This document shows positions 37,717 to 45,442 of a stretch of 48,855 nucleotides of DNA, piece after piece. The notes beneath the pieces are model-generated. The model was not told the DNA's origin, ran no database searches, and saw only the letters and a program-made list of their open reading frames with translations. This stretch comes from Halomonas sp. DQ26W (GTDB taxonomy: Bacteria; Pseudomonadota; Gammaproteobacteria; Pseudomonadales; Halomonadaceae): positions 1 through 48,855 of the forward strand of contig NZ_QPKI01000031.1 of assembly GCF_003339685.1 (NCBI RefSeq), given 5' to 3'. Each line of letters begins with the position of its first letter. Within the stretch, counting starts at the first letter, position 1. A program made the translations under genes and the position numbers.

Positions 37717-38621
37717 TGAGAATATGCTTGATAGGCTGCGTCGAGTTTAGTGGATGGGCTCTTAAGAGATTGTTTGAGCTAGAGTCTGTAGGCATCTGCA
37801 CCGTCGCTGGCGTTATAACGAAGAAAGCCTCATCATTCAATGCCGATTTTTGTGACCTTTCAGGCTGTGTGGAAGAAGTGAATGCTGATCCGGCCATTGT
37901 TCACTTTTACAAGAACCAGGAAGCGGCGACTTCATTCATCAGGGATGTCAGAGCAGACATTGTGTTCTGTTTTGGCTGGAGCTCACTGTTGGGCCCAGAG
38001 ATGTTGTCAGCTGCACCCAGAGGGGTGATTGGGTTTCATCCCGCGGCATTGCCCCAAAACCGGGGGCGTCATCCGATCATATGGGCGCTGGTACTGGGGT
38101 TGGATGAAACGGCCTCTACGTTTTTTCAGATGGATGAAAAAGCAGATTCGGGGCCGATCCTTTCCCAAAAGCCTGTTCCAATTTCGCCAGATGATAATGC
38201 CAGTACGCTCTACCAGAAAATCACCGAAACGGCCCTAGCGCAGATAGAGCAATTTACCCCGGCGCTGGTCCGGAACAGTGCCAAATTTCAGCCCCAAGAC
38301 CACACTCAGGCAACCTACTGGCGCAAGCGTAGCCTAACTGACGGAATTATTGACTGGCGAATGGATGCCGTTGCTGTTCATAACTTGGTCAGGGCATTGC
38401 ACCACCCATATCCGGGCGCCGAGTTCCAGTCAGTCCAACATGGCGCTGTAAAGGTGTGGCAGACCAGCCTGTCGGAATCATTATTTTCCAGGAATTTTGA
38501 ACCCGGCAAGATCCTGGATGTGCAGCCTAGGCGGGTTCTCGTCAAATGCGGTGGCGAGAGTGCTATCTGGCTGGAAAATATCAAGTTGGGATTAAACTGT
38601 ATTGAGGGCGGCTATTTATGA
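37716..38621 (+). CDS. Sugar N-formyltransferase-like protein
   Basis: A 301-residue protein of the FMT/ArnA formyltransferase fold, which uses N10-formyltetrahydrofolate. The segment GFHPAALPQNRGRHPIIWALVLGLDETA and the aspartate in EKADSGPIL near residue 145 correspond to the catalytic core. The usual Asn of the N-x-H motif is Gly (G-F-H), while His and Asp are kept. The C-terminal part (VRALHHPYPGAEF, VKVWQT) resembles the FMT C-terminal domain. Position between legG and legI points to formylation of a nonulosonate precursor amine rather than tRNA. It overlaps both neighbours. Confidence 0.85.
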   Translation: MRICLIGCVEFSGWALKRLFELESVGICTVAGVITKKASSFNADFCDLSGCVEEVNADPAIVHFYKNQEAATSFIRDVRADIVFCFGWSSLLGPEMLSAAPRGVIGFHPAALPQNRGRHPIIWALVLGLDETASTFFQMDEKADSGPILSQKPVPISPDDNASTLYQKITETALAQIEQFTPALVRNSAKFQPQDHTQATYWRKRSLTDGIIDWRMDAVAVHNLVRALHHPYPGAEFQSVQHGAVKVWQTSLSESLFSRNFEPGKILDVQPRRVLVKCGGESAIWLENIKLGLNCIEGGYL

Positions 38622-39298
38622 TACAAGCTTCAACCACGGTATTAGTTATCGCTCCCCACCCGGACGATGAAACTTTGGGGTGCGGTGGTACTCTACTAAA
38701 ACTGAAAGCCCAAGGTGCGAACGTCCACTGGTTGATTGTTACGACCATTGCGGGTGTCCCAGGCTTTTCCAGCACCCAAGCACAGAAGCGCGCCCAAGAA
38801 ATTGATTTAGTCGCTGAAGAATACGGGTTCGACGGCGTTCACAAGTGTGAACTGCCAACCGCCATGTTGGATACGTTAAATAAGGGCGAGTTAGTTTTCT
38901 CGATGGCTGAGGTGATAAATCACCTTAAGCCAGATACCTTGTTCTTACCTTACCGCAACGACGTGCATAGCGACCATGCGTCGGTTTTCGATGCCATTGT
39001 ATCGGCCAGTAAGTCTTTTCGCTCACCGTTTGTACGGTCAATCTATGCTTACGAGACTTTGTCTGAAACAGACTTTGGTTTACGTCCAGACGATTCAGGT
39101 TTTCGTCCCAATCTCTATATTGATATTGGTGGTTATTTAGAGAAAAAAATTGATATAATGAAGCTTTTCGATGGAGAAATGGGTGTATTTCCGTTCCCAC
39201 GAAGTGAGGAATGTATTCATGCATTGGCTACCTTGCGAGGTGCACAATCTAATGCCCAAGCAGCAGAAGCTTTTATGATTCTCAAGGAAATTCGATGA
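38618..39298 (+). CDS. PIG-L family N-deacetylase
   Basis: A 226-residue zinc-dependent deacetylase-like protein: VLVIAPHPDDETLGCGG (zinc and base) at the start and the second zinc histidine in DVHSDHASVFDA near residue 118. PIG-L/LmbE proteins remove N-acetyl groups from sugars. Overlap with the formyltransferase (ATGA) suggests the two act in sequence: deacetylation, then formylation of the freed amine, or on different amines. The substrate is inferred. Confidence 0.9.
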   Translation: MIQASTTVLVIAPHPDDETLGCGGTLLKLKAQGANVHWLIVTTIAGVPGFSSTQAQKRAQEIDLVAEEYGFDGVHKCELPTAMLDTLNKGELVFSMAEVINHLKPDTLFLPYRNDVHSDHASVFDAIVSASKSFRSPFVRSIYAYETLSETDFGLRPDDSGFRPNLYIDIGGYLEKKIDIMKLFDGEMGVFPFPRSEECIHALATLRGAQSNAQAAEAFMILKEIR

Positions 39299-40365
39299 GT
39301 GGAAAGACTTACATCATAGCCGAAGCGGGGGTCAACCATAACGGCGACCGTCAACGCGCCTTTGATCTAGTCGATGCGGCTGCCATTGCCGGTGCCGATG
39401 CGGTCAAGTTTCAGACCTTCAATGCGAAACGGCTGGCCGCGCTGACCGCTCCCAAGGCCGCTTACCAGAAGCAGACCACCGCAGCCGATCAGAGTCAGCT
39501 CGAGATGCTCGAGGCCTTGGAACTGCCCCTCGAATGGCACGCTGCGCTACAGGTCCATGCGCACCAGCGGGGCATTGAGTTTCTGTCCACGGCCTTCGAC
39601 ATCCAGAGTCTGGCGTTTCTGGAAACCCTCGACTTGCCGTTCTACAAGGTGCCTTCTGGGGAGCTGACCAACGGTCCCCTGCTTTGGGCCTTTGCGCGCA
39701 CCGGTAAGCCGTTGGTTCTCTCCACTGGCATGGCCACGCTCTCCGAGGTCGAGCAGGGCCTGGCCGTCGTCAGTCATGCGCTGAGAAATGACCAGCCGCC
39801 TACCTCGCTGAACGAGGTCTGGCAGTGCTGGAGCGATCCCCTGGCGCGTGCCGCTCTGGTCGGCCAGGTTAGCCTGCTGCACTGCACCTCTCAGTATCCC
39901 ACCCCGATGCATGAAGTGAACCTCAAGGCTCTGAACACGCTGGCCGAGGTGTTCCGGTTGCCGGTGGGCTATTCTGATCACACCCAGGGCACGCTGATTC
40001 CAGTGGCCGCCGTGGCTCGCGGTGCCACAATCCTCGAGAAACATTTTACCCTCGATCGTCAGTTGTCTGGTCCGGATCACAAGGCCTCGCTGGAACCGGA
40101 TGAGTTGAAGCGCATGGTAGGAGAGATCCGCGCCATCGCCGAAGCCCTGGGGGACGGTCAGAAGGTGCCCCAAGCAAGCGAATGGGATACTCGGAGTGCC
40201 GCGCGGCAGAATCTGGTCGCGGCTGCCCCCATCAAGCAGGGCGAGCAATTCTCCGCCAACAACCTCACCACCGCGCGGGCCGGGCAGGGCGAGCTGGCCA
40301 TGGCCTACTGGGATCGTCTTAACCAGCCCGCTGCCCGTGATTATCAGCCGGGAGAGGCGGTGTGA
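39295..40365 (+). CDS. legI: Nonulosonate (legionaminate) synthase
   Basis: Condenses the 6-deoxy-mannose derivative with phosphoenolpyruvate. The 356-residue protein starts TYIIAEAGVNHNGDRQRAFDLVDAA, with KFQTF, KVPSGELTN, STGMATLSEVE, HCTSQYPTP and GYSDHTQG of the NeuB family, and ends with an antifreeze/SAF domain (ARQNLVAAAPIKQGEQFSANNLTTARAG). Clearly NeuB/LegI rather than PseI by context with LegB and LegC; the exact sugar is not readable. Confidence 0.93.
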   Translation: MSGKTYIIAEAGVNHNGDRQRAFDLVDAAAIAGADAVKFQTFNAKRLAALTAPKAAYQKQTTAADQSQLEMLEALELPLEWHAALQVHAHQRGIEFLSTAFDIQSLAFLETLDLPFYKVPSGELTNGPLLWAFARTGKPLVLSTGMATLSEVEQGLAVVSHALRNDQPPTSLNEVWQCWSDPLARAALVGQVSLLHCTSQYPTPMHEVNLKALNTLAEVFRLPVGYSDHTQGTLIPVAAVARGATILEKHFTLDRQLSGPDHKASLEPDELKRMVGEIRAIAEALGDGQKVPQASEWDTRSAARQNLVAAAPIKQGEQFSANNLTTARAGQGELAMAYWDRLNQPAARDYQPGEAV

Positions 40366-41018
40366 GCCCTTTGCCCGTCATTTTGCTGGGGGGCGGTGGG
40401 CACGCCAAGGTGGTGCTCGATCTGCTTCGTGTCCTCAAACGTAACGTTCTTGGCGTTTGTGACCCCGGGCTGGCTGACCAGGGTATCCAACTATGGCGCG
40501 GCCTATCGGTGCTGGGTGACGACCACGCGGTCGAGCGATATGCCCCTGCTGACATCGAATTGGCCAACGGTACTGGCAGCTTGCCGGGCAACACATTGCG
40601 GTACCGTTTGCACACGCAGTTCACGCGCCAGGGATACCGCTTCGCTACGCTGGTCCATCCCAGCGCTATTCTCGGCTCGGGCGTCAAGCTTGGCCAGGGG
40701 GTGCAGATCATGGCCGGAGTGATCGTGCAGGCTGATAGCCGCATTGGCGATAACGTCATCCTCAACACACGGGCGTGTATCGATCATGACGGTGTGATCG
40801 GTGACCATGTGCATGTGGCCCCCGGTGCCGTGATGTCAGGTGACGTCACATTGGGCGACGGTTGCCACATCGGCGCCGGGGCTAATTTGCTGCAGGGGAT
40901 ACGGCTCGGCAGCGAGGTCGTGATCGGCATCGGAACCACCGTGCTTACCAACGTGGCAGCCGGGCATCAACAGACAGGCCAACCGCCCCGAGCACCACGC
41001 CGTATCAATGAGGAATGA
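40362..41018 (+). CDS. neuD: NeuD/PglD-type sugar acetyltransferase
   Basis: A 218-residue protein with an N-terminal Rossmann-like PglD_N domain (PVILLGGGGHAKVVLDLL) and C-terminal hexapeptide repeats (SGVKLGQGVQIMAGVIVQ, IGDNVILNTRACIDHDGVIGDHVHVAPGA with the catalytic His). It could be the LegH-type N4-acetyltransferase or an O-acetyltransferase acting on the nonulosonate. The GTG start overlaps legI (GTGA). Confidence 0.88.
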   Translation: MSPLPVILLGGGGHAKVVLDLLRVLKRNVLGVCDPGLADQGIQLWRGLSVLGDDHAVERYAPADIELANGTGSLPGNTLRYRLHTQFTRQGYRFATLVHPSAILGSGVKLGQGVQIMAGVIVQADSRIGDNVILNTRACIDHDGVIGDHVHVAPGAVMSGDVTLGDGCHIGAGANLLQGIRLGSEVVIGIGTTVLTNVAAGHQQTGQPPRAPRRINEE

Positions 41019-41025
41019 GTTGACG

Positions 41026-42084
41026 ATGAAGAAATGGGAACGCGCTCTCGTAAGCCCCGTTACGACTCTAGGCGAAGCGATCAAAGTGTTGGATCGTGAA
41101 GCCCTGCGCATTGCGTTGGTCGTCGATGATCAACAACGCTTGCTCGGTACTTTGACCGATGGCGACGTGAGACGTGCTCTGTTGGACAAGCAAACAATGG
41201 ATGCGACCGTCGAGGAGATCATGTTCCGCCTCCCCAAGGTGGCATATCAGGACTGGAGCAAGGCCCGAATGCTGGCTTGGATGGAGCAGCACGAGCTGCT
41301 GCAGCTTCCCATCGTCGACGACCATAACGTCCTCATCGGGTTGGAGACACTGCATGGCTTACTGCAGAAGCCGCGCCAGGACAACCCGGTATTTCTGATG
41401 GCCGGGGGATTTGGCAAGAGGCTACGCCCCCTGACCAATACCTGTCCCAAACCGATGTTGCGGGTCGGTGATAAACCGATCCTCGAACTGATTCTCGAAG
41501 GCTTCGTCAACGCGGGCTTTCACCGCTTCTATATTTCCACGCACTACATGCCGGAACAGATTCGCGATCACTTCGGTGACGGCAGCCAGTGGAATATTAG
41601 CATTCAGTATATTTATGAAGAAATCCCTCTTGGCACTGGGGGGGCGCTGGGGCTGCTGCCTCATGATGAGATCGACCTGCCGTTGTTCATGATGAATGGA
41701 GATATACTCACTAACCTCAACCTCTTAGCGCTATTAGCATTTCATGAGGAGCATGGTGGTAAGGCCACCATGTGTGTGCGCGAGTTCGATTATCAGGTGC
41801 CTTACGGCGTTATCGAAGCTGACGGTCAACGTGCCAAAGCTATAGTCGAGAAGCCGGTGTATACTTTCAATATCAATGCGGGGATCTATCTGCTTGCTGC
41901 CGATCTTGTTAAGAGCGTAACCCCAGGAACACGAATTGATATGCCAACATTGCTGGAGAAGCAAATGGCTGATGGTAACGGGGTCAACCTCTATCCACTG
42001 AAAGGGTACTGGTTAGATATTGGTCAAGTTGATGATTTTCAGCGTGCACAGGCGGATGTTGAGGGACAGCTACATGGCCGGTAA
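41026..42084 (+). CDS. ptmE: CBS-domain sugar-phosphate nucleotidyltransferase (PtmE-like)
   Basis: Two CBS motifs occupy residues 1-115 and a nucleotidyltransferase follows (FLMAGGFGKRLRPLTNTCPKPMLRVGDKPILE). The architecture matches Campylobacter PtmE, a glucosamine-1-phosphate guanylyltransferase that starts the GDP-sugar route to legionaminate. The ATG at 41026 has AGGA upstream; an ATG at 41008 overlapping neuD lacks one. Composition changes from GC-rich to AT-rich near 41,590, inside the gene. Specificity is inferred. Confidence 0.85.
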   Translation: MKKWERALVSPVTTLGEAIKVLDREALRIALVVDDQQRLLGTLTDGDVRRALLDKQTMDATVEEIMFRLPKVAYQDWSKARMLAWMEQHELLQLPIVDDHNVLIGLETLHGLLQKPRQDNPVFLMAGGFGKRLRPLTNTCPKPMLRVGDKPILELILEGFVNAGFHRFYISTHYMPEQIRDHFGDGSQWNISIQYIYEEIPLGTGGALGLLPHDEIDLPLFMMNGDILTNLNLLALLAFHEEHGGKATMCVREFDYQVPYGVIEADGQRAKAIVEKPVYTFNINAGIYLLAADLVKSVTPGTRIDMPTLLEKQMADGNGVNLYPLKGYWLDIGQVDDFQRAQADVEGQLHGR

Positions 42085-42784
42085 TATCGATTCACTTAAG
42101 TCTCACGCGATCATACCTGCTCGACGCGGCAGCAAGCGTTTGCCTGGCAAGAATATGCGTGAATTGGCAGGTAAACCACTGATCCAGTGGACCATTGAGG
42201 CTGCACAGCAAAGTCGAGCCATAGGTACCGTGATTGTTACCAGCGACGATCCCGCTGTGTTGTCATTGGCTCTTGAACTTGGTGTGGATGCCGTAATCGA
42301 CCGGCCTTTCGAGTTGGCGACGGATACGGCCAAGACCTCAGCAGTAATCATGCATGCTATTCACTTTATTAAGGCTCAGGGGGTTCACCCCAATACCCTT
42401 TGCCTACTCCAGGCTACATCCCCTTTGCGGACCGCTAATGATATTGATGACGCTCATGACCTTTATGTCGCTTCAAAAGCACCAGCGGTGATTTCGGTAT
42501 GTCAACTAGATCATCCCATCGCTTGGTGCGGAGCTCTGGACGAGAGTTTGTCAATGCGAGACTTCGCAGAAAAGATCCGTGAGGAGAAACTGAGCCAGGA
42601 TCATGAGAAACATTATCGGTTGAATGGAGCTATCTATATTGCGCGCTATGATGCTTTCATTCGAATGAATGGATTCTTAAGTAATGAGACTTTGGCTTAT
42701 ATAATGTCAAGGGAGCATTCTATTGATATAGATGAAGAGATGGATTTCAAACTTAGTCAACTAATGCTAGATAAATATGCGTAA
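42074..42784 (+). CDS. legF: CMP-nonulosonate cytidylyltransferase (LegF/NeuA type)
   Basis: Activates the nonulosonate with CTP. The 236-residue protein has HAIIPARRGSKRLPGKNMRELAGKPLIQWTI, LLQATSPLRTANDIDDA and NGAIYIARYDAF, all typical. GAGGGA precedes the ATG at 42074, which overlaps ptmE. Overlaps the next gene by 8 bp. Confidence 0.93.
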   Translation: MAGNIDSLKSHAIIPARRGSKRLPGKNMRELAGKPLIQWTIEAAQQSRAIGTVIVTSDDPAVLSLALELGVDAVIDRPFELATDTAKTSAVIMHAIHFIKAQGVHPNTLCLLQATSPLRTANDIDDAHDLYVASKAPAVISVCQLDHPIAWCGALDESLSMRDFAEKIREEKLSQDHEKHYRLNGAIYIARYDAFIRMNGFLSNETLAYIMSREHSIDIDEEMDFKLSQLMLDKYA

Positions 42785-44075
42785 AATTAGCAAGATTTAT
42801 CATTTTATCATTGCTCTAGGCTTTCATCAGAGCAAATATTCAAATATAAGAAGATCTCCTTTGCTATTGATACGGCATGATTCGGACTGCGGCTACAGAT
42901 ATCGCGGACGTATTTATTCACAAATTATAGATTCATTAGCAGATTTCGCTCTATACCATGGTATAAAGAGTTTGAGTATTGCATCGCCTTTTAGCCGATT
43001 TAGTGGTGCTTCTGCCCACAACGACCCATTGGCATTTAACCGAACTTTTCTTCGAATCGCTCTAGTCTCGGCGATTCTTGCGCGGGTCGTGGGCCATAGC
43101 CGTGCCCTTGCTTACAAACGTGAAGCCAGCATCGCAGTATGGGAGAGAATACTGAATCGAGCACAGCCGCAAGTGGTCATTGGTATTCAACCTAATCGGT
43201 ATTTGTGTGCTGCTTGCAAGGCGGTGAATATATCTGTTTATGATTACCAACACGGGGTCATTGCCCCTGATCATTGGTGGTATGGCAATGTTTTACCGAA
43301 AGAAATACCGTATGATGAACTACCAAGTGGTATCCTCTGTTGGGACAGAGCGAGCGCTGAATCTCTTGTTTCATGGGCGCCGAAGCGCGCGGTTCAGGTC
43401 CGCATTCTGGGAAATCCATGGTTTAAAAGATTCGAAGATAGAATTCCAAGCGACAATCTCGTCAATGAGGCATTGGACCTAGGTGTTATTTGCAATGACG
43501 GCAAGCCCGCAATTCTTATATCATTGCAATGGGGTTTAAAAGAGCACTACTACTACGACACTGAATTCAACAACGTGATGTGTGAAGCCCTCGTCCAGGT
43601 CATTAAAAGAACTCATCAGCGCTACAATTGGATGCTGCGACTTCATCCGGTCCAACTCCATGGCGTTGAAGGCCGCGAGACACGTGAGTTTCTTCGCCGA
43701 GAGTTTGGTCAGCTCGAGGGGGTGGACTGGGAAGAAGCTAGCCGGTTGCCCCTGCCTGTCGTGTTGAAGCGTACCCAGCTTCACATAACAGACATGAGTA
43801 CAGTGGTCACCGAATCAGCTTGGTACGGAGTTCCATCAGCGATTCTCAATCCCTTTTTAAGACCAGGAGAAAAATTAGAGACATTATTTAAAGAGGAAAG
43901 GAAAATTGGTATCGCAAGCTTGGTTAAACAAAGTGTGCCTGACATTGAGCAGTGGATTGTAAACGCTCTGGAAGCCCAGCAAGAAACGCACGCTGTGGAA
44001 CCCGAAGAGAGCCTGTTGGAATTTTTGAGGGAGACTGTTTCCGTTGACGACACGCTCGACGATACAAATTATTGA
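42777..44075 (+). CDS. Candidate nonulosonate (GT-B type) glycosyltransferase
   Basis: A 432-residue protein I cannot place in a named family. It has GT-B-like features: a segment near residues 155-165 (YDYQHGVIAPDHWW), LRLHPVQLHG near 290 with the HP pair seen in bacterial sialyl- and Kdo-transferases, and TDMSTVVTESAWYGVPSAIL near 340, resembling the S/T-rich nucleotide-phosphate-binding loop. It follows legF immediately and is the only glycosyltransferase-like gene here, so transfer of the CMP-sugar is a reasonable inference. AT-rich. Confidence 0.55.
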   Translation: MRKISKIYHFIIALGFHQSKYSNIRRSPLLLIRHDSDCGYRYRGRIYSQIIDSLADFALYHGIKSLSIASPFSRFSGASAHNDPLAFNRTFLRIALVSAILARVVGHSRALAYKREASIAVWERILNRAQPQVVIGIQPNRYLCAACKAVNISVYDYQHGVIAPDHWWYGNVLPKEIPYDELPSGILCWDRASAESLVSWAPKRAVQVRILGNPWFKRFEDRIPSDNLVNEALDLGVICNDGKPAILISLQWGLKEHYYYDTEFNNVMCEALVQVIKRTHQRYNWMLRLHPVQLHGVEGRETREFLRREFGQLEGVDWEEASRLPLPVVLKRTQLHITDMSTVVTESAWYGVPSAILNPFLRPGEKLETLFKEERKIGIASLVKQSVPDIEQWIVNALEAQQETHAVEPEESLLEFLRETVSVDDTLDDTNY

Positions 44076-44673
44076 TTATGGCGCTGGTAATATTGCTTCC
44101 GTAGCAAACATGATCGAATACGTCGGTGGAGAAGCCGATATTGTAATCTCGCCAGATCAGCTGAAATGTGATGTAAAAATCATATTGCCGGGTGTTGGCG
44201 CATTTGACCATGGCATGACCTGCCTAGAAGAGGGTGGCTGGATTCCAGCATTGGTGGAGTGTGTGCAAACAAAACGTACACCCATTCTCGGAATTTGCCT
44301 TGGCATGCAGTTGATGTGTAATAGTAGCGAAGAGGGTCAAAGGCCGGGACTCGGTTGGATAGATGCGTCGGCACGCAGATTTACATTCTCTGCTGACAGC
44401 GGACTTAAAGTTCCCCACATGGGATGGAACCGTGTTGTGGTATCAACGTGCGATGAACTGGTCAGCGATGAGACGGATACCGAGAAGAGGTTCTACTTCG
44501 TGCATTCTTATTATATTAGTTGCGCGCGGGAGGAGGACGTCATTTTAACTTGCCATCATGGTCATGATTTCGTGGCGGGTTTTCATCGCGAGAATATTTG
44601 GGGGCTACAGTTCCATCCAGAGAAAAGTCACCGGTTCGGAATGGAAGTGTTCCGCCGCTTCCTGGAGGTGTGA
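44044..44673 (+). CDS. hisH: HisH-like glutamine amidotransferase of sugar amidination
   Basis: A class I glutaminase of 209 residues: IQIIDYGAGNIASVANMI, the nucleophile in GICLGMQLM and the His-Glu pair in LQFHPEKSH. In O-antigen loci such as that of P. aeruginosa O5, a HisH-HisF paralogue pair supplies ammonia to WbpG, which converts an acetamido to an acetamidino group. No histidine genes are nearby, so this role is preferred. The TTG start overlaps the previous gene by 32 bp. Confidence 0.9.
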   Translation: MTTRSTIQIIDYGAGNIASVANMIEYVGGEADIVISPDQLKCDVKIILPGVGAFDHGMTCLEEGGWIPALVECVQTKRTPILGICLGMQLMCNSSEEGQRPGLGWIDASARRFTFSADSGLKVPHMGWNRVVVSTCDELVSDETDTEKRFYFVHSYYISCAREEDVILTCHHGHDFVAGFHRENIWGLQFHPEKSHRFGMEVFRRFLEV

Positions 44674-44674
44674 G

Positions 44675-45436
44675 GTGTTAAGTCATCGTGTGATACCTAC
44701 CCTTCTATTGAGTAAAGGTGGGTTAGTAAAGACCACCAAATTCAAACAGCCGAAGTATGTGGGTGACCCAGTAAATGCTATTCGCATTTTTAATGAGAAA
44801 GAAGTGGATGAGTTGGTTGTGTTGGATATTGATGCCTCCCGTGAGGGTCGAGAGCCGGACTACGATGCGATTGCTGAATTTGCTTCCGAGTGCTTCATGC
44901 CTCTTGCGTATGGAGGCGGGATTCGAACTGTAAAGCAGGCGCGTACGCTCTTTTCACTTGGGTTAGAAAAAGTCGTTCTCCAGACTGCAATTCTCGATAA
45001 TACAGAACTTATTTCAGATATTGCCCAGCGCTTTGGTTCGCAAAGTGTTATTGCTTCAGTCGATATCAAACGAGATTGGAGGGGACGGGCAAAAATATGG
45101 TCAGCTGCAAAACGGAAAAAACTCGACCCTCCCTGGTTGGATAAACTGCAGGAGTTCGTTGATGCTGGAGCAGGTGAAATTCTACTGAATAGTGTAGACA
45201 GGGACGGTACGCAGCAGGGTTATGACAACGAGCTGATAGCGACAGCGGCTAAGGCGCTCTCGGTACCGGTGATTGCCCTCGGAGGAGCTGGAAAACTCGA
45301 GCATCTGGCCTCTGTGGTAGAGTCCGGTGCGTCCGCAGTGGCGGCTGGTAGCCTGTTTGTGTTTCAAGGGCCCCATCGCGCCGTCCTCATCAGCTACCCT
45401 CGCTACTCAGTCCTCGAATCTCTGTTTCGGAGTTAA
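44675..45436 (+). CDS. hisF: HisF-like cyclase subunit of sugar amidination
   Basis: A 253-residue (beta-alpha)8 barrel similar to HisF: VIPTLLLSKGGLVKTTKF, DELVVLDIDASREGREPD, PLAYGGGIRTVKQA, ASVDIKRD, LLNSVDRDGTQQGYD. It likely acts as the ammonia channel with HisH. Chosen start GTG at 44675 directly after the hisH stop with GGAGG upstream. KFKQPKYVGDPVNAIRIF is typical of the O-antigen paralogues rather than housekeeping HisF. Confidence 0.9.
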   Translation: MLSHRVIPTLLLSKGGLVKTTKFKQPKYVGDPVNAIRIFNEKEVDELVVLDIDASREGREPDYDAIAEFASECFMPLAYGGGIRTVKQARTLFSLGLEKVVLQTAILDNTELISDIAQRFGSQSVIASVDIKRDWRGRAKIWSAAKRKKLDPPWLDKLQEFVDAGAGEILLNSVDRDGTQQGYDNELIATAAKALSVPVIALGGAGKLEHLASVVESGASAVAAGSLFVFQGPHRAVLISYPRYSVLESLFRS

Positions 45437-45442
45437 TATATT

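Noticed and set aside
37716..38621. Housekeeping methionyl-tRNA formyltransferase
   Set aside because: No def neighbour, altered N-x-H motif, and overlapping position within the nonulosonate genes.
44044..45436. hisH and hisF as histidine biosynthesis genes
   Set aside because: No other his genes, direct linkage to wbpG, and location in a polysaccharide operon point to the amidination paralogues.
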